Below are positions 18,201 through 25,589 of a stretch of DNA of 64,000 nt, in pieces; the first letter of the stretch is position 1; every line of letters begins with the position of its first letter. The DNA comes from Bifidobacterium sp. B4142 (GTDB lineage: Bacteria > Actinomycetota > Actinomycetes > Actinomycetales > Bifidobacteriaceae). The DNA is taken from contig NZ_JAFNMJ010000002.1 in the NCBI RefSeq assembly GCF_026537325.1, positions 62,001 to 126,000 on the forward strand, read 5' to 3'. A program made the translations under genes and the position numbers. The notes under the pieces are model-generated. The model worked only from the letters and a program-made list of their open reading frames with translations. It had not been told where the DNA came from and ran no database searches.

Positions 18201-18642
18201 CGTCATCAGGGCTTCCAAGCAGGGCGACTGGTCCGAGCAGGACGGGCACGTGGTCGTCGCTACCCCCGACGGATCGGTGGCCCTGAAGCCAGGCGAATAC
18301 GAGCTGGACAACCGGATCGAGCAGGAGGATGGCTCCCAGGCCGACAGATCGGCCTCTGCAGCCCTGCCCACCGGTGGCTTCGTCATTCTCGACACACAGC
18401 TGGACGACGACCTCCTGGCCGAGGGCTATGCCCGAGATCTGATCCGCCAGGTTCAGGATGCCCGGAAGACTGCCGGTTTGGACATTGCTGATCGAATCCG
18501 GCTGACCCTGACCTTGCCCGGGGAGGATGCCCCCAAGGCCCAGCAGTTCAGCGACCTGATCGCTCGCGAGACCCTGGCCACCAATCTGACCGTCAATGTT
18601 GGCGATCTGGACCAGCCGCAGGTCGACCTGGTCAAGGCCTGA
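15298..18642 (+). CDS. ileS: Isoleucyl-tRNA synthetase, type 2 (long form)
   Basis: 1114-residue class I synthetase charging tRNA-Ile. HIGH is HYGH at 84-87 in the FANGLPHYGHLLTGY segment, and KMSKS is KMSKH at 660-664. The editing (CP1) domain lies between about 200 and 400, and the anticodon-binding domain follows about 720. Length, HYGH and the non-Ser last KMSKS residue match the eukaryote-like type 2 group, whose members tolerate mupirocin, in line with the known natural resistance of bifidobacteria. The start is GTG with GAGGAG 8 bases upstream. That site is the one controlled by the T-box leader. Confidence 0.98.
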   Translation: MNQTTDTSDATNRDGEVYPKAVVDPALAKVKPNPSFPDMEESVLDYWDQDDTFNKSVDRRPSGDHADNEFVFFDGPPFANGLPHYGHLLTGYVKDVIPRYQTMKGHKVNRVFGWDTHGLPAELEAQRELGIDSVDQIEQMGIEKFNDACRASVLKYTSEWKDYVHRQARWVDFDHGYKTLDVSYMESVMWAFKTLYEKGLAYKGHRVLPYCWKDRTPLSNHELRMDADVYQDRQDTTVSVAVKLRDEDAYAVFWTTTPWTVPTNLAIVVGAGIEYSEVSPVSGPFAGKRFYIATARLGDYAKQLGEDYQVVRTLKGSQMEGWRYWPVFPYFAGEQAESEGGTPGPNAYTIYMADYVDTVEGTGLVHQAPYGEDDMNTLNAKGIRSVDVLDAGAVFIEQCPDYQGMQAFDANMPIIRNLRAGDGPLARIPAEHRAILFQEKSYVHSYPHCWRCGTPLIYKPVSSWFVSVTKIKDRLLELNQQINWIPENVKDGQFGKWLANARDWSISRNRFWGSPIPVWVSDDPKYPRVDVYGSLDELKKDFGRYPTDEKGQINMHRPWIDQLTRPNPDDPTGKSTMHRITDVLDCWFESGSMPFAQFHYPFENKQYFEDRDPCDFVVEYIGQTRGWFYTMHIMSTALFDKPAFKNVICHGIVLGSDGQKMSKHLRNYPDVNEVFDEYGSDAMRWFLMSSSILRGGNLVVTAEGIRDTVRQVMLPVWSSYYFYTLYANAANMGAGYQAQALTPDWVASLPEMDRFLLARTRRLIRSVQKALDDFAVSDACDAVTDFIDVLTNWYIRNNRDRFWSEDHQAFDTLYTVLEAFARVLAPLAPMEAEQIWRGLTGGESVHLADWPFLADESTGQETELGQVLRDDPALVAAMEKVREVVSATLALRKAEQIRVRQPLSRLTVVVRDPDAARSYVDVLKSELNIKNVEFCTLDQAGQHGLRIIHDLKVNARAAGPRLGKQVQFVIRASKQGDWSEQDGHVVVATPDGSVALKPGEYELDNRIEQEDGSQADRSASAALPTGGFVILDTQLDDDLLAEGYARDLIRQVQDARKTAGLDIADRIRLTLTLPGEDAPKAQQFSDLIARETLATNLTVNVGDLDQPQVDLVKA

Positions 18643-18651
18643 TCCTAGTTG

Positions 18652-18693
18652 CACAAAGGGGTTCCATCCTGCATCAGATGGAAACCCTTTGTG
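18652..18693. terminator. Bidirectional terminator after ileS
   Basis: CACAAAGGGGTTCCATC pairs with GATGGAAACCCTTTGTG with one internal mismatch and an 8-base loop. ileS and the aldo/keto reductase converge on it. Confidence 0.8.
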
Positions 18694-18727
18694 ATGCGTC
18701 CTGCCGGGCGTGATACCCGGCTGCCGA

Positions 18728-19675
18728 TCAGCCCTTGACCTTGTCGCTGACCTGGTCCAGGGTCTGCATATCCTGGTCGCTCAGTTCCAGATGGGCGGCG
18801 GCCAGAAGGGCCGGCAACTGTTCCGGAGTGCGTGCAGAAGCGATGGGGGCTGCGATTCCAGGCCTGTGGTTGAGCCAGGCCAGGGCTACGGTGGCCAGTT
18901 CAACATCGTGGGCCTTGGCGATGCCGTCCATGGCGGCGACCACATCCAGCCCCTCCTGGGTGAAGAAGTCCTTGACCATGCCCTCGCGCTGCTTGCCCTT
19001 GAGGTCGTCCATGGTACGGTACTTGCCCGTCAAGAAGCCCGAAGCCAGCGAGAAGTAGGGGAAGACCGCCAGATTCTCGTCCCTGGCGACCTGCATGAGG
19101 CCATCCTCATAGGTCCTGCGGTAGACCAGATTGTACTGGGGCTCCAAGGCCACCGGCAGGGTCAGGCCCTCCTGGCGCGCTATCCTGAACCATTCGCGGA
19201 TCCGGTCAGGTGTGTAGTTGGACAGGCCGATGGTCCGGACCTTGCCCTCCTTGACCAGCTTGTCGAAGGCTGCCGCGGTCTCCTCCAAGGGGGTGGAGCT
19301 GTCGTCGAAGTGGGCGTAGTAGAGGTCGATCACATCCAGGCCCAGCCTGAGCAGGGAGGCATCGGCAGCGGCCTCGATGTTCTTGGCTGAAAGACCAGAG
19401 TACTGGGGGTGTTGGCTGACCTTGGTGGCCACCAGGACCTTGTTGCGGTTGCCGTTCTTGGCCAGCCAGCGGCCCAGGACGATCTCGGATTCGCCGCCGG
19501 AGTGGCCGGGGGCCCAGGCCGAGTAGACGTCAGCTGTGTCGATCAGGTTGCCTCCGGCTTCTGTGTAGGCGTCCAGGACCTGATCAGACTCTGATTCGTC
19601 ACTGGTCCATCCGAAGGTGTTGCCGCCCAGAACCAGGGGGAAGATTTCGGTGTCGATGCCGCGTAGTTTTGCCAT
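18728..19675 (-). CDS. Aldo/keto reductase
   Basis: 315 residues, NAD(P)H-dependent TIM-barrel oxidoreductase. The catalytic tetrad is visible: Asp and Tyr in NLIDTADVYSAW, Lys in VLVATK and His in LYYAHFDD. The C-terminal IASARTPEQLPALLAA region fits the cofactor-binding loop. The ATG at 19675 has AAAGG 7 bases upstream, whereas the ATG two codons earlier would be too close. Close family members act on a range of aldehydes and ketones, so the substrate is unknown. It is a single gene convergent with ileS. Confidence 0.93.
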   Translation of the reverse strand: MAKLRGIDTEIFPLVLGGNTFGWTSDESESDQVLDAYTEAGGNLIDTADVYSAWAPGHSGGESEIVLGRWLAKNGNRNKVLVATKVSQHPQYSGLSAKNIEAAADASLLRLGLDVIDLYYAHFDDSSTPLEETAAAFDKLVKEGKVRTIGLSNYTPDRIREWFRIARQEGLTLPVALEPQYNLVYRRTYEDGLMQVARDENLAVFPYFSLASGFLTGKYRTMDDLKGKQREGMVKDFFTQEGLDVVAAMDGIAKAHDVELATVALAWLNHRPGIAAPIASARTPEQLPALLAAAHLELSDQDMQTLDQVSDKVKG

Positions 19676-19842
19676 ATTCATCCTTTCGGGTTGAAGCCTT
19701 GTCAGGCCGAGTCTATTACCGTTCCAGGCGCCAGAACGGATTATTCAGATGTGTGCCTCATGTATAGTGATGGAGGGGAGGCCGGAATGGTGCGGTTTTC
19801 AGGTCCGACATCCAAGGGTTTTAAGCTCGAAGGAGAACACTC

Positions 19843-20811
19843 ATGCATTTAGACATTGCCATTGCGGTCGCCGTGTTGGTCCTGGCGCTGATCATCTTCC
19901 TCTCGGGAATCTTCGTGGTGCCCCAGCAGCAGGCGGACATCATTGAGCGCTTTGGCAAGTACCACCGGGTGGCGCAGGCGGGCATCCACGCCAAAATTCC
20001 CCTGGTGGACCGGATAGCCACCAAGACCAACCTGCGCGTCAACCAGCTGAACGTCAAGCTGGAGACTAAGACCAAGGATAATGTCTTCGTCACCGTGGAG
20101 GTCTCCGCACAGTTCCGGGTGGAGGCGGCCAACGTGGTTACGGCCTACTATGAGCTGGTCGACCCGGCAGGCCAGCTGCGCTCCTACATGGAGGATGCCC
20201 TCAGATCGGCCATTCCCGCCCTGAGCCTGGATGACGCCTTCGCCCGCAAGGATGACATCGCCTCCGATGTGCAGCAGACTGTTGGCCAGGAGATGCAGCG
20301 CTTCGGATTTTCGGTTATCAAGACCCTGGTCACCGCCATCGACCCCTCCGCCCAGGTCAAACAGGCCATGGACTCCATCAATGCGGCCCAGCGCGAAAAG
20401 GAGGCTACCCGTGAACGTGCCGAGGCCCACCGTATCGAGATCGAGACGCAGGCCAGGGCGGATGCCGAGAAGACCAGAATGCAGGGCGAGGGCCAAGCCA
20501 ACTACCGGCGGGAGATCGCCAATGGCATTGTGGACCAGATCAACAGTCTGCGGGCCGTGGGCATGGATATTGATGCCGTCAACAATGTGGTGCTCTTCAA
20601 CCAGTATCTCGATGTTATGCGCTCGCTGGCCGAGTCTGACAATGGCAAGACCCTGGTCCTGCCCGCGGCGACCCCTGGTGGCTATAACGAGCTCTTTAAC
20701 CAGATGACCGCAGCGCTGATGACCGCCCAGAGCAGTCAGGGAAGTGCGGATCCCAGCCACGACCGCAAGAGTGCGGACGCAGAGAGCGGATCTGGAACGC
20801 CAGTTCTGTAA
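19843..20811 (+). CDS. SPFH/Band 7 (stomatin-like) membrane protein
   Basis: 322 residues. A single N-terminal membrane segment (about 5-25) is followed by the SPFH domain, including VPQQQADIIERFGKYHRV and NVFVTVEVSAQFRV. After it comes a charged alanine/glutamate-rich coiled coil (about 180-240, REKEATRERAEAHRIEIETQ). The tail is polar. AAGGAGA precedes the ATG. The family forms large membrane-associated oligomers that organise membrane domains or hold proteases. No NfeD or FtsH partner is adjacent, so it appears to stand alone. Confidence 0.92.
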   Translation: MHLDIAIAVAVLVLALIIFLSGIFVVPQQQADIIERFGKYHRVAQAGIHAKIPLVDRIATKTNLRVNQLNVKLETKTKDNVFVTVEVSAQFRVEAANVVTAYYELVDPAGQLRSYMEDALRSAIPALSLDDAFARKDDIASDVQQTVGQEMQRFGFSVIKTLVTAIDPSAQVKQAMDSINAAQREKEATRERAEAHRIEIETQARADAEKTRMQGEGQANYRREIANGIVDQINSLRAVGMDIDAVNNVVLFNQYLDVMRSLAESDNGKTLVLPAATPGGYNELFNQMTAALMTAQSSQGSADPSHDRKSADAESGSGTPVL

Positions 20812-20848
20812 GTTCTTCTAAAAAGATTTGAACAAAACAACAGCAACA

Positions 20849-20877
20849 ACCCCCCGTATGGTAGGTCCGGCGGGGGT
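20849..20877. terminator. GC-rich hairpin between the SPFH and patatin genes
   Basis: ACCCCCG-type arm at 20849-20856 pairs with CGGGGGT at 20871-20877 between two convergent genes. The region ends in a G-rich run. Moderate support. Confidence 0.45.
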
Positions 20878-20887
20878 GGAGGGGGGG

Positions 20888-21739
20888 TCAGCTTTTCAAG
20901 AAGTCGGCTATGGCCTCGGCGGCTCGATAGCCCTTGTCGTACATGGCGTTGAGCCCCTTGAGCGACTTGCTCAGCGTGGTCAGCCCACACAGGCTGTCCG
21001 GGGCCAGGATGAGCGCCTGGCCCTCCTTTTCGGCTTGCTTGGCCAGAGCCACCTCGTCGTTGTAGGTGCGGTAGCGCTCCATTAGGCGCTCGCCGGCCGC
21101 CGGATAGGTCCTCGACAGGATTCGGGCCGGCAGGACATCCTTCTTCTGCTCACGCAGAATGTCCCTCTGGCGTGTCAGGACAAGGACGATGCGTTCATAG
21201 CCCTCGTCCATGGCCTTGCGGATCGGGACCGGGTCAGCGATACCGCCGTCCAGATAGGGCACGCCATCGAGCATGTATGGCTTATTGGCCACCGGCACGC
21301 TGGATGAGGCCTTGAGTATGTCATAGTTGTCCTGGGCCAGGTCGGACTTGTCAAAGTAGGCGGTGGATCCGTCAGTGGCCTTGCAGGCCACTACGGTCAA
21401 CAGGGCCGGGTTGGCCTTCAAAGCCTGATAATCCAGCGGGTATTCTCCGTCATGGGCCGACAGTTTGCCATAGACGTAGTCCAAGTCGACAAAGGCGTGC
21501 TTGGTCAGGAAGTTGCTCACGCTTGCGTACTCCTTACGCGAGGAGTAGACGGTGTAGAAGCGGTAGCAGCGTCTGAGCTGGCCCGACAGGAAGGAGGCCA
21601 GATTGGCGCTGCCGGCCGAGATCCCATAGCAGTGGTCGAAGGCGATGCCCTGCTCCATGCAGCGGTCGAAGACGCCGGCGCCGAAGATGGACCGGTAACC
21701 GCCGCCTACGTCAATGACGGCTGTTCTTTTGCGTGCCAT
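20888..21739 (-). CDS. Patatin-like phospholipase / acyl hydrolase
   Basis: 283 residues. The patatin Ser-Asp dyad is present: Ser in the CYGISAGSANL nucleophile elbow and Asp in PYLDGGIADP. An oxyanion-type VGGGYRSIFGAGV loop comes first. The architecture is that of bacterial YjjU/RssA-like patatins acting on phospholipids or other acyl esters. No signal peptide. The ATG at 21739 has GAGG 5 bases upstream. It lies 68 bases after murI on the same strand and may be cotranscribed with it, though a functional link to cell wall synthesis is only a guess. Confidence 0.9.
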   Translation of the reverse strand: MARKRTAVIDVGGGYRSIFGAGVFDRCMEQGIAFDHCYGISAGSANLASFLSGQLRRCYRFYTVYSSRKEYASVSNFLTKHAFVDLDYVYGKLSAHDGEYPLDYQALKANPALLTVVACKATDGSTAYFDKSDLAQDNYDILKASSSVPVANKPYMLDGVPYLDGGIADPVPIRKAMDEGYERIVLVLTRQRDILREQKKDVLPARILSRTYPAAGERLMERYRTYNDEVALAKQAEKEGQALILAPDSLCGLTTLSKSLKGLNAMYDKGYRAAEAIADFLKS

Positions 21740-21807
21740 GGGCACCTCGATTCCTGACAGGTATCCTCCCTTGATGACAGCTTATGCGTGAACGTTGGAC
21801 AAGCCGT

Positions 21808-22593
21808 TCAGGGGCGGCATGAGGCCAGTAGCCGCTTGGACAGATCCAGCATGGCTGGCGAGGGATCAGAGTTGGCGATCTCTACTCTGCCGGGGCCGGG
21901 GTCCGGGTTGAGGGCATCGGCTTGGGCCAGCAGATCCTTGAGGTGGCGGGCCGTTCCCGGGTTGCCGTCAATCAGTGCCAGGCCTGGCGGGCAGATGCGG
22001 GCGATGGACTTGCGGAAGAAGACGAAGTGGGTGCAGCCCAGGACCAGGGCATCCAGGTTCTGCAGATCGTAGGGGTCCAAGTAACGGTGCAGAGTGGCGT
22101 CGACCAGGGTCTGGTCATTTAGCCTGTCAGACTCCACAATGGTCACCAGGTCTGGGCAGGGCTGGGTAAGGATGGTGTGCCTGCCGGAGAACCGTGCCAT
22201 CAGGCGCGAGAACTTGGCCTCTTTCAAGGTCAGCGGGGTGGCAGTGACCAGAACCCGCTGAGGTCGGCCTCCGCTGCGCGTACAAGCCAGTTTCAAGGCC
22301 GGCTCCATGCCGATGACAGGGACCGGATAGCGCTGGCGCATCTGATCAACGCAGACGCTGGTGGCGGTGTTGCAGGCGATGACCATGGCCTTGACGCTCT
22401 GGTCCATGAACCGGTCGCCGATGACCTGGCAGCGCTTGGCAATCCGGTCCGGCTCCTTGGTGCCGTAGGGGGCGTAGGCGGAATCTCCGAAGTAGAGCAG
22501 ACTTTCTTGGGGCAGAAGGTTCTGAATGGCTGCGGTGACGCTCAGACCGCCGAGCCCGGAGTCGAAGATCCCGATCGGTGCATCTGATGCCAT
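21808..22593 (-). CDS. murI: Glutamate racemase
   Basis: 261 residues. It makes D-glutamate for peptidoglycan. The two catalytic cysteines are C74 in VIACNTATS and C187 in LGCTHF, and the N-terminal IGIFDSGLGGLSV and YFGDSAYAPYG motifs are intact. AAAGGAG precedes the ATG by 8 bases. It is divergent from dapF, another amino-acid epimerase of wall/lysine synthesis, across only 67 bases. The patatin gene follows on the same strand. Confidence 0.97.
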   Translation of the reverse strand: MASDAPIGIFDSGLGGLSVTAAIQNLLPQESLLYFGDSAYAPYGTKEPDRIAKRCQVIGDRFMDQSVKAMVIACNTATSVCVDQMRQRYPVPVIGMEPALKLACTRSGGRPQRVLVTATPLTLKEAKFSRLMARFSGRHTILTQPCPDLVTIVESDRLNDQTLVDATLHRYLDPYDLQNLDALVLGCTHFVFFRKSIARICPPGLALIDGNPGTARHLKDLLAQADALNPDPGPGRVEIANSDPSPAMLDLSKRLLASCRP

Positions 22594-22660
22594 GTGATCT
22601 GCTCCTTTCGCAGCCGAAGAACCAGCCTAGCCTGTCGCCGAAGGGCCGTACCCTACAAGC

Positions 22661-23626
22661 ATGAGTATTCCCCGGACTGTTTACAAAATGCAAGCCACCG
22701 GCAACGATTTCGTGGTCTACGCCGATCCCCGGGGGGATCTGGAACCTACGGCCGACCAGGTGCGATGGCTGTGCGACCGGCATTTCGGGGTCGGAGCCGA
22801 CGGGGTGATCCGGCTGACCCACCCGGCCGATGTCAGCGACTTGGACCAGGCGCAGGTGGATGCTTGTGACCGTTTCGGCTGTCAGTGGTTCATGGACTAC
22901 CGCAACGCGGACGGATCACTGGCGCAGATGTGCGGCAACGGGACGCGGGCTATCACCCTCTTCGCTCAGAAGCAGGGGCTGACGCCAACCATGGAGGGGT
23001 CCTCCTTCCTGCTGGGGACCCGAGCCGGGGTCAAGCGGATTGTCTCGTGCAGTCCGATGAAGTGCGATGGCGAGCATGTGTTCATGGTCAAGGTCGGGGC
23101 CTGGCGGATGGGGCCGGTGGGGCAACAGCTGATTGACGGCGGCGCCCTAGGAGGCTCGGCTCCTGGCACCATGGTGGATATGGGCAATCCCCACGCAGTC
23201 GTTCTGACGGCAGTCGCTGCCGAGTTGGAGGCCAGCGGGTTGCCGGGGACCGTGGCCGACCTGCTGGCCAGGACCGATCTGCCTGATCCGGGCGATCTGG
23301 ACCTGTCGGCGCCGCCGCGAGTCAGGCCCGGGCTTGCCGAGGGGCAGAATGTGGAATTCCTGCGTCTGGATGCCTTGGATGCCGACAATGGCAGCGGTCG
23401 GGCCACCATGAGGGTTTATGAGCGAGGCGTGGGCGAGACCCTGTCCTGCGGGACGGGCCTATGCGCCAGCGGCGTGCTGCTGCGAGCCCTGACTGGAGTT
23501 GATCATTGGACCATCCATGTGGGCGGGGGCTGTCTGAAGGTGGATGTGGATCCGCAGGATGTGTGGCTGACCGGACCGGCCAGAATGGTCGCCCGTCTGA
23601 CCCTGGAGCACGTGCCAGGCTGCTGA
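22661..23626 (+). CDS. dapF: Diaminopimelate epimerase
   Basis: 321 residues, converting LL- to meso-diaminopimelate, cytoplasmic, PLP-independent. The two active-site cysteines are C91 in MCGNGTR and C263 in LSCGTGLC. KMQATGNDFVV and the NPHAVV motif fit the family. In bifidobacteria the product mainly feeds lysine synthesis, since the wall usually carries lysine or ornithine. There is no Shine-Dalgarno. TACCCT lies six bases before the ATG, consistent with a leaderless start. Its stop abuts the stop of the convergent VKOR-like gene. Confidence 0.97.
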   Translation: MSIPRTVYKMQATGNDFVVYADPRGDLEPTADQVRWLCDRHFGVGADGVIRLTHPADVSDLDQAQVDACDRFGCQWFMDYRNADGSLAQMCGNGTRAITLFAQKQGLTPTMEGSSFLLGTRAGVKRIVSCSPMKCDGEHVFMVKVGAWRMGPVGQQLIDGGALGGSAPGTMVDMGNPHAVVLTAVAAELEASGLPGTVADLLARTDLPDPGDLDLSAPPRVRPGLAEGQNVEFLRLDALDADNGSGRATMRVYERGVGETLSCGTGLCASGVLLRALTGVDHWTIHVGGGCLKVDVDPQDVWLTGPARMVARLTLEHVPGC

Positions 23627-24235
23627 TCAGCCGAAGAGGGCAGAGCCTTCCACAGCCAAGACGATGGTTGCCAAGGCAACCAGCCAGATCAGATCGACCA
23701 TCAGATCGAAGTGCCGCTGGTAGTAGATCTGCAGCCATCCCGACCTCTTGCGCGGAAGACCCTGCTGGGTCACCGTGGCGTGGCTGAAAGCCATGAATTG
23801 CAGGCTGGTGGCGAAGGTCATGACCAGGCACCAAGGGCATAGGGCGTGGATGACGAAGAGCGACTGGGTGAACAGCCAGAGCGCATAGGCCAGAGCGGCG
23901 AGCGAGGCCAGCCAGGTCCCTGCTGCCAGCAGCGCGGGCATCTTGATCCGGCAAAGGCCCACAACGGCCAGCGTCAGAAAGACGGATTCAGCGATCAGTC
24001 CAAGGAAGGCATTGGGAACCGGCAGGGTGCCCAGACGAAACAGCTCGGCCTGGGGTGAGTGGGCCACGGCTGAGCAGGAGACCACTGAGTTGATGTCACA
24101 GCTGAGCTGGCCCTGGGGGTGACGTGCCAGCTGCAGGGTTTCCGCTGACAGAACCAGGCTGGCGTAGAGGGTTGCAAGTGAGGCCAGGGCGGCAATCAGA
24201 TAGCTGGAAGGGGCTGAAGAGGTCGATTCACTCAT
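23627..24235 (-). CDS. Vitamin K epoxide reductase (VKOR) family membrane protein
   Basis: About 202 residues, four to five membrane segments. The two VKOR cysteine pairs are present: CDINSVVSC on the loop after TM1 and CPWC inside HALCPWCLVM. Bacterial VKORs reoxidise DsbA-like proteins using quinones, supporting disulfide formation outside the membrane. No DsbA or thioredoxin-like partner is adjacent or fused. The frame runs up to a GTG at 24289. I chose the ATG at 24235 because a GAGG lies about 11 bases upstream, but the start is uncertain. It converges directly with dapF. Confidence 0.87.
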   Translation of the reverse strand: MSESTSSAPSSYLIAALASLATLYASLVLSAETLQLARHPQGQLSCDINSVVSCSAVAHSPQAELFRLGTLPVPNAFLGLIAESVFLTLAVVGLCRIKMPALLAAGTWLASLAALAYALWLFTQSLFVIHALCPWCLVMTFATSLQFMAFSHATVTQQGLPRKRSGWLQIYYQRHFDLMVDLIWLVALATIVLAVEGSALFG

Positions 24236-24306
24236 GGGGTCCATCACCTCAATGGCTGGGGAGATTCTCTGGGACAGGAACGCGTTCACGAGTTTAGGAT
24301 GGAGGC

Positions 24307-25194
24307 ATGACGCATGAGGATACTGCCACGGTTTCCGGGTGGGATCTGCACTGCCACACCGTGTTCTCGGACGGCACCGTGACGCCTAGGGGGATGGTCG
24401 AGCAGGCGCAGCAGCTGGGTCTGGAAGGTTTGGCCATCACCGACCATGACACCAATGCGGGCTGGGATCAGGCCCGTCAGGTTGCCCAAAACTTGGGGAT
24501 GCCACTGTTGCCGGGCACTGAAATCACCGCGCAGGATGGTCGTGTCTCGGTTCACATGCTGGCCTACCTCTATGATCCGGAGGATCCGGTCATCGCCAGG
24601 CTCTTTGCCAAGACCAGGGAGGCCAGGCTGGCTAGAACCAGGACCATGGTCGAGCAGATTTCCCGAGATTATCCGATCACCTGGCAAAATGTGCTGGACC
24701 AGGTCAAGGAGGGATCGAAGACAACGGTGGGCCGTCCGCATATTGCCGACGCTCTGGTAAAGGCCGGTGTCTACGCCGACCGCAGCCAGGCTTTCGCCGG
24801 GGTCTGCTCCTCCAGAAGCGCCTACTACCTCCCCACGCCCTCGCCGACCACCCACCAGGTGCTGGCAGCCGTTAACCATGCGGGGGGCGTTTTGGTCATT
24901 GCTCACCCGGGTGCGGTCAGCCGCAATCCCGTCCTGCTTTCCGACCAGCAGATCGCCGCGCTGGCCAGAAAGGGCCTGGGAGGCTTGGAGGTCTGGCACC
25001 GGGACAATCCGCCCGAGCAGCGTCGACGGCTGTTGGCTCTGGCTCAGCGCTGGGGGTTGCTGGTGACCGGCGGATCGGACTGGCACGGCCAAGGCAAACC
25101 CAATCACATGGGGGAGAACAGCACCAGCGACGAGGTGGTGGCCCGAATCGTGGACAGGGCCCGGGGGAGCCATCCGGTGGCCTGGAAGGGTTAA
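24307..25194 (+). CDS. PHP-domain phosphoesterase (YciV/RNase AM-like)
   Basis: 295 residues. Metal-binding PHP motifs: DLHCHTVFSDG (8-20 region), ITDHDTNAG, GTEIT and the C-terminal GGSDWHG. Relatives act as 3',5'-nucleotide phosphatases or 5'-3' exoribonucleases on short RNA (RNase AM), so a nucleotide/RNA end-trimming role is likely. GGAGG is only one base from the ATG, too close for a normal ribosome site, while TAGGAT sits six bases upstream; the start may be leaderless. It is divergent from the VKOR-like gene and ends at a strong terminator. Confidence 0.88.
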   Translation: MTHEDTATVSGWDLHCHTVFSDGTVTPRGMVEQAQQLGLEGLAITDHDTNAGWDQARQVAQNLGMPLLPGTEITAQDGRVSVHMLAYLYDPEDPVIARLFAKTREARLARTRTMVEQISRDYPITWQNVLDQVKEGSKTTVGRPHIADALVKAGVYADRSQAFAGVCSSRSAYYLPTPSPTTHQVLAAVNHAGGVLVIAHPGAVSRNPVLLSDQQIAALARKGLGGLEVWHRDNPPEQRRRLLALAQRWGLLVTGGSDWHGQGKPNHMGENSTSDEVVARIVDRARGSHPVAWKG

Positions 25195-25205
25195 CGGATA
25201 TGAAT

Positions 25206-25244
25206 CGGGGGCGGTCGCGGACCACAAAGATCCTGCCGCCCCCG
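25206..25244. terminator. Bidirectional terminator, PHP / DUF3107
   Basis: CGGGGGCGG at 25206-25214 pairs with CCGCCCCCG at 25236-25244 around a 21-base loop, between convergent genes. Confidence 0.7.
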
Positions 25245-25260
25245 TCAGGCGATCACAGCC

Positions 25261-25500
25261 TCAGTCGGAGGAGCCTCCCAGAACGCCGAAGCCCACAGGA
25301 TGGGTGGTGTCGGAACCAACCACTGCGTAGCCTAGCGACTCCTTGGGAACGATGATGTGCCGACCCTTGTCGTCCACCAAATCGATGGGTCCGCCCTCGT
25401 TCAGTGCCTGGGCGATGTGGGCAGCCACCTCGTCCGCCTTGGCGTTGGTGCTGAAGCTGACCGTGCGGGCCACATTTTTGATGCCGAATTCGATATCCAT
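25261..25500 (-). CDS. DUF3107 family protein
   Basis: 79-residue acidic small protein. MDIEFGIKNVARTVSFSTNA and the GFGVLG ending match the actinobacterial DUF3107 family, which has no settled function. The ATG at 25500 has GGAGG 6-7 bases upstream; the longer open frame to 25563 adds a poorly supported Arg-rich N-terminus. It follows the kinase-fold protein on the same strand with about 90 bases between. Confidence 0.88.
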   Translation of the reverse strand: MDIEFGIKNVARTVSFSTNAKADEVAAHIAQALNEGGPIDLVDDKGRHIIVPKESLGYAVVGSDTTHPVGFGVLGGSSD

Positions 25501-25589
25501 CGTTACCTCCAAGGTTTTTCTCCGTCGCCCAGACCTGCCGGTCCACGGATCTTCCGGTCTCATTATTCGCTGACCCTGGTGATTACGCT

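Noticed and set aside
18728-19390. Long open frame on the plus strand opposite the aldo/keto reductase
   Set aside because: It is a codon-bias shadow of the reductase, whose catalytic motifs are on the minus strand; the plus-strand translation has no family motifs.
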